Shown here in pieces: positions 9,139 through 16,226 of a DNA stretch of 64,000 nt. A model generated the notes under the pieces. It worked only from the letters and a program-made list of their open reading frames with translations, was not told the DNA's origin and searched no databases. Position 1 is the stretch's first letter. The number at the start of each line of letters is the position of its first letter. The stretch covers positions 17,807-81,806 of the forward strand of contig NZ_QJVC01000015.1 in NCBI RefSeq assembly GCF_003219795.1, in the 5' to 3' direction. The stretch is from Arthrobacter psychrolactophilus (GTDB taxonomy: Bacteria; Actinomycetota; Actinomycetes; Actinomycetales; Micrococcaceae). Both the position numbers and the translations under genes were made by a program.

Positions 9139-9192
9139 GGTCTCGACGGCCTCGACCAGCGAAATTCTTCGGTGGCCGACGCTGTCGAGACC
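9139..9192. terminator. Imperfect hairpin between convergent genes
   Basis: Two 19-nt arms (9139-9157 and 9174-9192) pair at 16 of 19 positions around a 16-nt loop, between the transporter operon (+) and the HAAS gene (-). There is no T-tract, so it may be a weak bidirectional terminator or only a 3'-end stabiliser. Confidence 0.45.
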
Positions 9193-9196
9193 TTTG

Positions 9197-9934
9197 CTAC
9201 GTCCCGGCCGGGAACAGCGCTGTGATGCCCAACAGAACTACGGCCAGGATTGGAAAGAGCCATTCGGTGATGAGCCCTAACCAGCGTGCCTTGAGCGTGG
9301 TGGTCGTGCCGTCCTCCAATGGGTGGATGACAGGATCTGGTTTCTCGCGAAGATTGAGGACAGTGCCGATCGTCGAGAGGAATATCAGCAGTCCGACGCT
9401 GATGAGTAACACTGGCGTGGGCGGGATGGACAGTAGTGCATCGTCGGCTGTATCTGGGGTCAGAATTGCAGAAAATACGCCGAAAGTGCCGCCAATCAAT
9501 GGGACGGCAAGCACCGCCCAGAAGTGCCGGAGTAGAAACGGCAGATACAGCGGCAAAGCCACAACAATCGCGGCCAGGACAACCCAAAAGATCAGCTGCA
9601 AGCCGCCAATGAACAACTGCCCGCCCGCCAGCCACGGGGTCAGGGCCGCAGAGAATACGAGGAATAGGACCAGGCTAGTGGTGCCGAGCGCGAGGGTCCT
9701 ACGCATATCCTTCCTAAAAGGCCGGACCGATCCGCCAGCTAGCTCGGCAGCGTATCTGCGGGGCGTGCCAAAGGCTTCCTCGGGGGACTGGCCGGAATCG
9801 GCCAGAAACTCCTCGACCGTGGCGAGAGTATCTCCGATCGACTTCCCCGAGACGTCGTTGAGGCGTAGTTCCAGGGTTAGCTCGTCCAGCCACTTCTTGT
9901 GGGACGCGGTCTTCATCGTTTGCTCCTTGGTCAT
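9197..9934 (-). CDS. HAAS-type membrane protein, partner of PadR
   Basis: 245 aa. The N-terminal ~75 residues form a soluble helical segment (WLDELTLELRLNDVSGKSIG...) like the HAAS/DUF1700 modules encoded next to PadR regulators. About five or six hydrophobic helices follow, probably an integral membrane domain. The start is ATG 9934, which overlaps the PadR stop (ATGA) and follows GAGGAG at the proper distance; the frame continues upstream to 10009 but only inside padR. Such pairs are known from membrane-stress responses, but the specific role here is unknown. Confidence 0.7.
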   Translation of the reverse strand: MTKEQTMKTASHKKWLDELTLELRLNDVSGKSIGDTLATVEEFLADSGQSPEEAFGTPRRYAAELAGGSVRPFRKDMRRTLALGTTSLVLFLVFSAALTPWLAGGQLFIGGLQLIFWVVLAAIVVALPLYLPFLLRHFWAVLAVPLIGGTFGVFSAILTPDTADDALLSIPPTPVLLISVGLLIFLSTIGTVLNLREKPDPVIHPLEDGTTTTLKARWLGLITEWLFPILAVVLLGITALFPAGT

Positions 9935-10293
9935 TGCAAAACTCCTCGATCGGGGGCTGCGGCGAGGAACGCCGTCGTACTTTGAGTGAAGCTGAGCCAT
10001 TGTTGGCACTGGTGTTCCAACTCGGTGCGTCCGGCCGAGGTCAGGGAGAAGTACTTTCTACCGGGGCCGCTTTCGCCGGCACGCCACTCGACCTCGACCC
10101 ACCCCGCCGTTTCAAAGCGGGTCAGGAGTGGGTAGAGTGTGCCGCCCTTGAAGGTCCCAAGACCCGCCTGCTCCAATGCGGTGATGATGGCGTAGCCGTA
10201 ACTGGGGCCGTCTTTAAGTGCCTGAAGGGCGCACAGCCCAAGGGACGCGCGGTTCCAATCCCCGGGCCACGGCTCTGCTGCTGATAAATCCAT
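9931..10293 (-). CDS. PadR-family transcriptional regulator
   Basis: 120 aa, typical for PadR subfamily 2. The winged-helix signature is clear: LGLCALQALKDGPSYGYAII, the GTLYPLLTRFETAGWVE segment (helix 3 and wing) and GRKYFSLTSAGRTEL. It is translationally coupled by ATGA overlap to the HAAS membrane protein. A 12-bp perfect palindrome (CTAACTAGTTAG, 10309-10320) lies 15 bp upstream of the start and is a natural autoregulatory operator. Confidence 0.9.
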   Translation of the reverse strand: MDLSAAEPWPGDWNRASLGLCALQALKDGPSYGYAIITALEQAGLGTFKGGTLYPLLTRFETAGWVEVEWRAGESGPGRKYFSLTSAGRTELEHQCQQWLSFTQSTTAFLAAAPDRGVLQ

Positions 10294-10308
10294 AACTAGA
10301 TCGTATGT

Positions 10309-10320
10309 CTAACTAGTTAG
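10309..10320. promoter_or_regulatory. Candidate PadR operator
   Basis: CTAACTAGTTAG is a perfect 12-bp palindrome immediately upstream of padR, with a further half-like AACTAGA at 10294-10300. PadR regulators often repress their own promoter through short palindromes of this kind. The assignment is from position and symmetry only. Confidence 0.5.
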
Positions 10321-10340
10321 TGTGACAACCCCTGAGACGC

Positions 10341-10378
10341 AGAAAGCCCATCGGTCAGGGGTGGCGGATGGGCTTTCT
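10341..10378 (-). terminator. Terminator of the GntR gene
   Basis: A perfect 12-bp stem (AGAAAGCCCATC, 10341-10352, and its complement at 10367-10378) with a 14-nt loop lies 14 bp after the stop of the GntR gene on the minus strand. It ends in TTTCT. Confidence 0.75.
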
Positions 10379-10392
10379 GGGTGTGATTGCGC

Positions 10393-11064
10393 CTAGAGCG
10401 CTTGGCGGAGCCAATGTTCAACGCCGCTGATGTGAACCGTCAGGAGTGCCTTGGCGAGCTCGGCGTCGCCGCGTTCCAGGGCCTCGATGATGGCGCCGTG
10501 TTCGGAGAGTGTGCGGTCGACGGCCTTCTCCTGGGTGAGTCCGCGCCAGATGCGTGCACGTACGGTGCCGCTGGAGAGTCCGTCCAGAACGCTGGAAAGA
10601 TAGGCATTATTCGCCGCTGAGGTGATGAGCTGATGGAAAACAAGGTCGTGGTCCACGAGCTGTTCCACGCTGGTGGAATCGTCAATGTTTTCCATGGTAG
10701 CCCGAAGCCCGGCGATTTCTTCAGTGGTGATGCGCCCGGCGGCGATGGCGGCGGCTGCCGGTTCGAGGATGCGGCGAACCTCGAAGATTTCCAAGATGGA
10801 TTCGTCCTGGTGGAGATCCACGATAAACGTCATGGCTTCCGTCAGCAGCTTGGGCTCCAGGCTTGTCACATAGGTACCGTCGCCGCGGCGAACGTCGAGC
10901 ACCTTGATGATTTCCAGAGCCTTGACGGCTTCGCGTAAGGAGCTGCGAGATAGTCCCAGCTTTTCGCTGAGTTCCTTCTCCGGGGGGAGGCGATCGCCGG
11001 CGGAGAGCTCTCCGGAGATGAGCATGTCCTTGATTTTTGTGATTGCTTCGTCGGTTACGGCCAT
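10393..11064 (-). CDS. FadR-type GntR transcriptional regulator (candidate fucose regulon repressor)
   Basis: 223 aa. N-terminal winged helix (about 1-70; GDRLPPEKELSEKLGLSRSS and LREAVKALE) followed by an FCD ligand-binding domain (about 75-220). The FCD domain has the usual metal/ligand set: Asp and His in DHDLVFHQLI, His in EHGAII, and His in VHISGVEHWL. FCD regulators commonly sense sugar acids or small carboxylates. The gene sits close to the fucose genes and has a degenerate copy of the shared 15-bp palindrome 12 bp before its ATG, which suggests autoregulation and control of the regulon. Target assignment is inference. Confidence 0.88.
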   Translation of the reverse strand: MAVTDEAITKIKDMLISGELSAGDRLPPEKELSEKLGLSRSSLREAVKALEIIKVLDVRRGDGTYVTSLEPKLLTEAMTFIVDLHQDESILEIFEVRRILEPAAAAIAAGRITTEEIAGLRATMENIDDSTSVEQLVDHDLVFHQLITSAANNAYLSSVLDGLSSGTVRARIWRGLTQEKAVDRTLSEHGAIIEALERGDAELAKALLTVHISGVEHWLRQAL

Positions 11065-11075
11065 AGGGTCAGTCT

Positions 11076-11090
11076 AATGGTCGGATGTTT
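11076..11090. promoter_or_regulatory. Operator O3 (degenerate), upstream of the GntR gene
   Basis: AATGGTCGGATGTTT matches the reverse form of the fucose palindrome at 12 of 15 positions: one half-site (GATGTTT) is perfect and the other is degenerate. Its location, 12 bp from the GntR start, suggests weak autoregulation. Confidence 0.5.
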
Positions 11091-11134
11091 ATTTGCTAAG
11101 CCGCGTGCCGACTAACATGACCAGACTTCTGCAG

Positions 11135-11425
11135 CTAAGTACGGTCATCCGGAGGATTGGAGGTCTGTTGTGATTGTGGATATTCGTCAGAGGGATCTAG
11201 CAGCTCTTGGATTTCAGCGTATGAGGTAGTAATTCCGCTACGTTTCTGGAATGCTGCCCAACTCGAGGGCGTCATAGTAGGGGATGCTGCGGGCTCGGCG
11301 GTGGCCTGTGTCTTTTCGGCTTGTTGCGCCCGACGTTTTAGGATCTTGGCTCTTATTGCGCGTTTGAACGCATGTGCCGCGAAGAGAAAGATTGCCATGA
11401 AAGCTATCGTTACGAATATCTCCAT
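11135..11425 (-). CDS. Small membrane-anchored hypothetical protein
   Basis: 96 aa, family not recognised. One N-terminal hydrophobic helix (residues 2-19, IFVTIAFMAIFLFAAHAF) is followed by a basic stretch (KRAIRAKILKRR), an Ala/Thr/Pro-rich linker and a polar C terminus. The topology is probably N-out with a cytoplasmic tail. ATG 11425 has a strong AGGAG ribosome site six bases upstream, which is the main support against the overlapping plus-strand ORF. It lies upstream of the GntR gene in the same orientation, but O3 separates them. Confidence 0.6.
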   Translation of the reverse strand: MEIFVTIAFMAIFLFAAHAFKRAIRAKILKRRAQQAEKTQATAEPAASPTMTPSSWAAFQKRSGITTSYAEIQELLDPSDEYPQSQQTSNPPDDRT

Positions 11426-11501
11426 AAAGCACTCCTGAACTCTAGGTTTCTTTAAACGAATCTTATAAAAGTCAGGCCTCGTCGCGGCCTCTGACCCGCC
11501 G

Positions 11502-11544
11502 AGGTGACATACATGGTGGCCTCAGCCCACCATGTATGTCACCT
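11502..11544. repeat. 18-bp perfect inverted repeat
   Basis: Arms 11502-11519 and 11527-11544 (AGGTGACATACATGGTGG and complement) are perfectly complementary with a 7-nt loop. The element lies in the intergenic region between the small membrane protein gene and the tRNA-Ser terminator. There is no T-tract, so it is not an obvious intrinsic terminator. It could be an extended operator or a stable RNA 5' structure for the membrane-protein transcript. Confidence 0.6.
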
Positions 11545-11613
11545 GTGCATATGGTGCCTCGGCACAAGCATATTAAGAACTGCTCGGTGACTTCGTTAAG
11601 TCATCGGAGACAG

Positions 11614-11648
11614 AAAAGCACCCCCGATGAATCATCGGGGGTGCTTTT
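11614..11648 (-). terminator. Intrinsic terminator after tRNA-Ser(GCU)
   Basis: A perfect 17-bp stem (11614-11630 / 11632-11648) with A and T tracts at its ends lies six bases downstream of the minus-strand tRNA gene. The symmetrical tracts make it able to work in both directions. Confidence 0.85.
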
Positions 11649-11654
11649 TCTCTG

Positions 11655-11742
11655 CGGAGACGGGGAGATTTGAACTCCCGGTGGAGTTGTGCCCCACACT
11701 TCATTAGCAGTGAAGCCCATTCGGCCGCTCTGGCACGTCTCC
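11655..11742 (-). tRNA. tRNA-Ser (anticodon GCU)
   Basis: 88-nt class II tRNA with a long variable arm. The acceptor stem GGAGACG/CGTCTCC, anticodon stem CTTCA/TGAAG around CTGCTAA (anticodon GCT), and T-arm GGGAGTTCAAATCTCCC are all visible on the minus strand. The discriminator is G and CCA is not fully encoded. Reads serine AGC/AGU codons. Confidence 0.95.
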
Positions 11743-11845
11743 AGCACTGGCTAAGGTAGAAGCCCCTAACCAGCATCCCAAACTTTACCCACTAGTTGCC
11801 CCACAAAGCAAAACGAGAGGGCCTCTGAGTGAAAATCAGGACAAA

Positions 11846-13948
11846 TTACAACTTTTCATTCAATGCCCGCCACAAGAATTCGTGCGAGGCTGTGTGCAAT
11901 CGAGCGGCTTGCTCGTTGTTCCCCGCACCAGAATGGCCGCCCTCGAGTGCCTCGTGGAACCACACCGGGATGCCCATGGCCTCCATACGCGCCGCCATCT
12001 TGCGCGCCTGCACCGGGCCCACCCGGTCATCGGAGGTAGCTGTCCAGATGAAGGTCGACGGGTACTTAACCCCTGTGCGCAGCAGGTGGTACGGCGAGAA
12101 GGTCTTGATGAATTCCCATTGTTCGGGCACGTCCGGGTCGCCGTATTCGGCAATCCACGACGCGCCTGCCGAGAGTTTCGTGTATCGGCGCATGTCCAGC
12201 AACGGCACCCCGCACGAGATCGCGCCGAACAATTCGGGGTAGTGCGTGAGCATATTGCCCACCAAAAGTCCGCCGTTGCTGCCGCCCGCGCAGCCCAACT
12301 TTGCGGCAGTGGCGACCCCGCGTGCCGACAGATCCCTGGCCACGGCGGCGAAGTCCTCGTACGCGCGGTGCCGGTTTTCCTGCAGTGCGGCCGTGTGCCA
12401 GCTGGGCCCGTACTCGCCACCTCCCCGGATGTTGGCCACCACAAAGACGCCCCCGCGCTCCAACCAGCTGCGTCCTGTCGCGCCGCTATAGGCCGGCGTG
12501 CGCGACACCTCGAACCCGCCATAACCACTCACCAAGGTGGGGTTCCCGCCGTCGAGCTTTATGTTTTTGGGCCCGACCTGGAAGTACGGGACACGGGTGC
12601 CGTCGGCGGAGGTGACGAAGTGCTGCTCGACGCTGTACTTCTCCGCGTCGAAGAACGACGGCGCCTCCCGCACCAGTGCGGCCGGCGTCGCCTCGGTCGG
12701 GGGAACAGTCAGAGCGCCGCGGTACACGGTGGACGGGGTGAGGAACCCGGTCGCGATGAGCCAATAGTCATTGCCCGCCTCGGGATCCTCGTTGTCCACG
12801 GCATAGGCGTCCACGGAGTGCAGGGGTGGGCAGGCGTCAAGCTCCGTGGCCGCGAAATCGTCGGCGGGGGACAGGCGCAAAATCTTGGAGGAAACATCGG
12901 ACAAGAGGTTCAGGAGCAGGTAATCGCGCGTCCAGCTCCAGGACTGCAACGATTGGGCAGTGGACGGGGCAAAGATGGTGCGCACCTCCCGGCTGCCGGC
13001 CATGAACGCCTCGAGCTCGATGACCAGCAAGGTGCCGGCGGCGTAGAGAGTCCCGCCAACAGTCCAGTCCGTGCGAGGCCGGAGCAGCAGCCATTCATGG
13101 TGCAGGGAGACGCTCATGTCGTCGGGGACCTCGATGTGTACCCACTCCTCGCCCACCCGCAGATAGCTGCGGCTGTTGTAGAAGTCCAGCACGTCATAGG
13201 CCACGTCCCGCTCAAATCCGGGCGTGCTGCTGTGCGAAACGCCACCGCTGAGGTGATCCAGCGGCACGGAGAACAGAGGCTCTTTGGCGGCCATGTCGCT
13301 CAGGGATTCGCCACGACGCAAAACCCGCGTGGCGGCCGGGTACGAGGACGCCGTCATGGAGCCCTCGCCCGTGTCTGTGCCGACGTACAACGTGTCCGCA
13401 TCCAACCAGCCGAGGCGAGTCTTCGCCGTCGGAAGTTCAAAGCCGCCCGGCACAAAACTTAGGGTGGAGAGGTCAAACTCGCGGTAGGCCACGGCGTCTC
13501 CGCCATCGGGGGAGAGAGCCACCATGACGTGGCGGTATTCTTCCCCAGGAGCGGGGCGCAACAGGGTCGCGCCGGCCCAGAACCAATCCTTGCCGGAGCT
13601 GGCGCACAGGGCGTCGATGTCCAGGAGCACCTCCCATTGCGGAGCGGAACTGAGATAGCTCTCCCACCTAGTGCGGCGCCACAGGCCGCGCGGATTCGCC
13701 GCATCGCGCCAGAAGTTGTAATACCAATCCCCGCGCTTGGACACCATGGGAATCCGGTCCTTGGAGTCCAAGACCTCTAAAACCGAGGCCTCCAAATCCG
13801 TATAGGCAGCGTTAACCAGGGCGGCGTCAGTCCGGGCATTGCGCTCGCGGACCCACGCCATGGCGTCGTCGCCGTGGATGTCCTCGAGCCAGAGAAATTC
13901 ATCGTGCGGTTGGTCGGCCAGGGCAAGGGGTGCGGCAGCTTCAGTCAT
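11846..13948 (-). CDS. Prolyl oligopeptidase family protein (S9A serine peptidase)
   Basis: 700 aa. Cleaves short peptides after proline, or a related oligopeptidase activity, probably in the cytoplasm since no signal peptide is seen. The N-terminal region (about 20-410) is the beta-propeller gate, and the C-terminal alpha/beta-hydrolase carries Ser557 (CAGGSNGG), Asp in TSDDRVGP (about 640) and His672 (EGGHSGAG). I chose ATG 13948 (MTEAAAPLAL) because it has an AGGA ribosome site; the frame extends six codons upstream. The 526-codon open frame on the opposite strand is a shadow. Confidence 0.9.
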   Translation of the reverse strand: MTEAAAPLALADQPHDEFLWLEDIHGDDAMAWVRERNARTDAALVNAAYTDLEASVLEVLDSKDRIPMVSKRGDWYYNFWRDAANPRGLWRRTRWESYLSSAPQWEVLLDIDALCASSGKDWFWAGATLLRPAPGEEYRHVMVALSPDGGDAVAYREFDLSTLSFVPGGFELPTAKTRLGWLDADTLYVGTDTGEGSMTASSYPAATRVLRRGESLSDMAAKEPLFSVPLDHLSGGVSHSSTPGFERDVAYDVLDFYNSRSYLRVGEEWVHIEVPDDMSVSLHHEWLLLRPRTDWTVGGTLYAAGTLLVIELEAFMAGSREVRTIFAPSTAQSLQSWSWTRDYLLLNLLSDVSSKILRLSPADDFAATELDACPPLHSVDAYAVDNEDPEAGNDYWLIATGFLTPSTVYRGALTVPPTEATPAALVREAPSFFDAEKYSVEQHFVTSADGTRVPYFQVGPKNIKLDGGNPTLVSGYGGFEVSRTPAYSGATGRSWLERGGVFVVANIRGGGEYGPSWHTAALQENRHRAYEDFAAVARDLSARGVATAAKLGCAGGSNGGLLVGNMLTHYPELFGAISCGVPLLDMRRYTKLSAGASWIAEYGDPDVPEQWEFIKTFSPYHLLRTGVKYPSTFIWTATSDDRVGPVQARKMAARMEAMGIPVWFHEALEGGHSGAGNNEQAARLHTASHEFLWRALNEKL

Positions 13949-13994
13949 AGCCACCATCCTAGGCACGACGGCGCAGGCTGCCCGGCATTGTTCT

Positions 13995-14071
13995 GTTCTG
14001 CGTAAAGTTCAGCGCCAACTTGCCGCAGAACAGTGTTGTGCGGCAAGTTCACGGCGAACTTTACGCAGAAC
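13995..14071. repeat. 77-nt intergenic palindrome, family A (REP-like)
   Basis: 33-nt arms (13995-14027 and 14039-14071) pair at 27 of 33 positions with an 11-nt loop. Each arm is itself an imperfect palindrome built from GTTCTGCG and AAGTT blocks (GTTCTGCGTAAAGTT / GTTCTGCGGCAAGTT), so the element contains four alternating copies of the same 15-mer. It lies between two divergent genes. Confidence 0.65.
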
Positions 14072-14174
14072 CGAACATTCGCCCGCCGCCGGCCCGCCCA
14101 GCGCCCCGCACGCCCACTGGACGCCCGGACAGGGGCGGCTTGGGGCCATCCGTTAGGCTCAAAGGGTGGAATCT

Positions 14175-16118
14175 ATGGGTGTGCAGAGCGTTGTCATTGT
14201 TGGGGCGGGTCCTCGCGGGACTTCCGTCATGGAACGACTCTTGGCGCACCACGCGGCCCAGCAAGATTCGGCCGCACGCAAGGAGCTCCGGATTCACCTC
14301 GTGGATCCGTTCCCGCCGGGCGCTGGCCACGTGTGGCGAACCGAGCAGTCGCGCCTGTACCTGATGAACACGCAGAGTTTCTTCCCCACGCTGATCCCGG
14401 ATCAAGGCGTCGGCGCCCCGCCCCTGGCCGGCTGCAGCTTCAACGAGTGGCGCGCCGCCCAGCGAGCCACTCCCTGGGCCCTCCTCAGCGACGGCGACAT
14501 AGATGAGCTGGCTGGCCTGAGGCCCAACAATTTCCCTAGTCGCGCCCTGTACGGCCGCTACCTGAGTTGGTGCTTTGAGCAGCTCACCCAAACCCTGCCC
14601 GACGGCGTGAGTCTCACCATTCACCGCACCGAGGCGAAGCGGGTGGCGAAGGACCATGTGAACGGGGGCTTCGTCGTCGGGCTTCAACACGGGGAGAAGT
14701 TGCACGCCGATCAGGTGGTGCTGGCCCTAGGTCATGTGGATTCCAAGCTCAGCCCTGCCCAGCGGGAACTGCGCGAGGAGGCGCGGTCGCACGGGCTCAG
14801 CTATTTCCCGCCGGCCGTGCCCAATGACGTGGACTGGGAGCTGCTGCCCGCGGGCGAAACTGTACTGGTCCGTGGCATGGGATTGAACTTTTTTGACGTC
14901 CTGGGTCAGCTGACGGAGGGGCGCGGCGGCGTTTTTGAGCCGACCGGACTGCCCGCGGGAGAGGCGCTGCGCTATGTGCCGTCGGGGCGGGAGCCGGTCA
15001 TCGTGGGGGCCTCGCGCCGTGGCACGCCGTACCGGGCCAAGGCCGAGATGGACAGTTATTACCCGGCCAGCGTCACACTGCGCTTCCTCGGCGAGGATGC
15101 CGTCGCCGCGATTCGGGACATGGGCGCCACCGCCGGTTTCGACCACGACATCTGGCCGCTGCTGCACCGCGACACGCTTTGGGCGTATTACACGACGCTT
15201 GCCCGGACCCGCCCCGACGCGGTGAGTGCCGAGCTGCTGCCGGAGTTGGATGCGCTTCTCCCGGAAGGGCTCGACGGCGGAGCGCCGGCTTGGGCAACTC
15301 GGCTTAAGGAGCTGCTGGCCCGCCATGTGCGCGAGGACCAGATTCTGGATTTGGAGGGGCTGGCGCGGCCTTTGGCGCGGCACCCTTTGCGGGCTGGCGA
15401 GGAACATCGTTTTGCTTCCTATGCCGATATGGACGCCGCCGTTCTAGAGTATTTGGCCGCCGATGCCGCCGGGTCCGCACTGGGCGAGGACGACCCCGTG
15501 AAGATGGCGATTGGTGCCTTGAACGCCGGCCGCGCCATCATCAAATCCCTCGTGGCCGATGGCGGCATCACGCAGGGTTCATGGCTGGGCGAGCTGCGCG
15601 GCTGGTTTGAAAGCTTTGTCGAGGGCCTGGCCAGTGGGCCGCCGGCGGTTCGGATGGAGCAGTTGGCCGCGCTGGTACGTGCCGAGGTGGTGCACTTTGC
15701 CGGTCCCGATCCGTTGTTCCGGATCACACATGGAGTTTTTACTGCCGGTTCGCCGTGGGTGGCCGGTGCTCCCTGGGAGGCCCGGTACCTCGTGGAGGCG
15801 CTGGCTCCGGCCAATAACGTCACGTTCAGCGATTCGCCCTTGATGCAGAATCTTTTGGCCGACGGCTTGGCCCGCCCGCGCCACATGTTGGCGTCCGACG
15901 GCGAGCCCGTCGTGACGAGCGGTTGGGACGTTTCGGCGCCGCCGTACCGCACCCTGGACGGTGTGGGTGAACCGGTCGAGGGCCTGTACGTTGTGGGCTT
16001 GCAGCTGTCCTCGGTGCAGTGGGGCACGGCCATCGCCGCCGAGGCCTCGGCGAAGTACCGCAGTGGCTATCGCACGGTCCGCGACACGGACGCGATCGCC
16101 GCACACATCCTGCGCTGA
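14175..16118 (+). CDS. FAD/NAD(P)-binding protein (NAD_binding_9 family)
   Basis: 647 aa. Starts with a dinucleotide-binding Rossmann motif (VVIVGAGPRGTSV, about 6-18), followed by LYLMNTQSFFPTL and RALYGRYLSWCFEQL, features of the large FAD/NAD(P)-binding proteins (pfam13454 type). A second glycine-rich motif (VLVRGMGLNFFDVL) lies near residue 235. Substrate unknown; relatives are sometimes annotated as hydroxyacylglutathione hydrolase-like or lysine N-hydroxylase-like without proof. ATG 14175 follows AAAGGG; a GTG three codons upstream lacks room for a ribosome site. It appears monocistronic and is followed by a 23-bp hairpin. Confidence 0.75.
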   Translation: MGVQSVVIVGAGPRGTSVMERLLAHHAAQQDSAARKELRIHLVDPFPPGAGHVWRTEQSRLYLMNTQSFFPTLIPDQGVGAPPLAGCSFNEWRAAQRATPWALLSDGDIDELAGLRPNNFPSRALYGRYLSWCFEQLTQTLPDGVSLTIHRTEAKRVAKDHVNGGFVVGLQHGEKLHADQVVLALGHVDSKLSPAQRELREEARSHGLSYFPPAVPNDVDWELLPAGETVLVRGMGLNFFDVLGQLTEGRGGVFEPTGLPAGEALRYVPSGREPVIVGASRRGTPYRAKAEMDSYYPASVTLRFLGEDAVAAIRDMGATAGFDHDIWPLLHRDTLWAYYTTLARTRPDAVSAELLPELDALLPEGLDGGAPAWATRLKELLARHVREDQILDLEGLARPLARHPLRAGEEHRFASYADMDAAVLEYLAADAAGSALGEDDPVKMAIGALNAGRAIIKSLVADGGITQGSWLGELRGWFESFVEGLASGPPAVRMEQLAALVRAEVVHFAGPDPLFRITHGVFTAGSPWVAGAPWEARYLVEALAPANNVTFSDSPLMQNLLADGLARPRHMLASDGEPVVTSGWDVSAPPYRTLDGVGEPVEGLYVVGLQLSSVQWGTAIAAEASAKYRSGYRTVRDTDAIAAHILR

Positions 16119-16146
16119 CACAGTGCCCAACATTGCACCCAAAAAA

Positions 16147-16206
16147 TGATCCCGGTTCGGCTCCTCGCACCAGAAACAGTGCATGCGAGGAGCCGAACCG
16201 GGATCA
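16147..16206. terminator. Bidirectional terminator, 23-bp perfect stem
   Basis: Arms 16147-16169 and 16184-16206 are perfectly complementary over 23 bp with a 14-nt loop. An A-tract at 16141-16146 provides a U-tract for the minus direction. It separates the convergent FAD-protein and nuclease genes. Confidence 0.85.
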
Positions 16207-16226
16207 GATTCTCAGGCTCAGTCCAA

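Noticed and set aside
11882-13462. 526-codon plus-strand ORF opposite the prolyl oligopeptidase
   Set aside because: The minus strand encodes a complete S9 peptidase with catalytic motifs; this frame is the complementary shadow.
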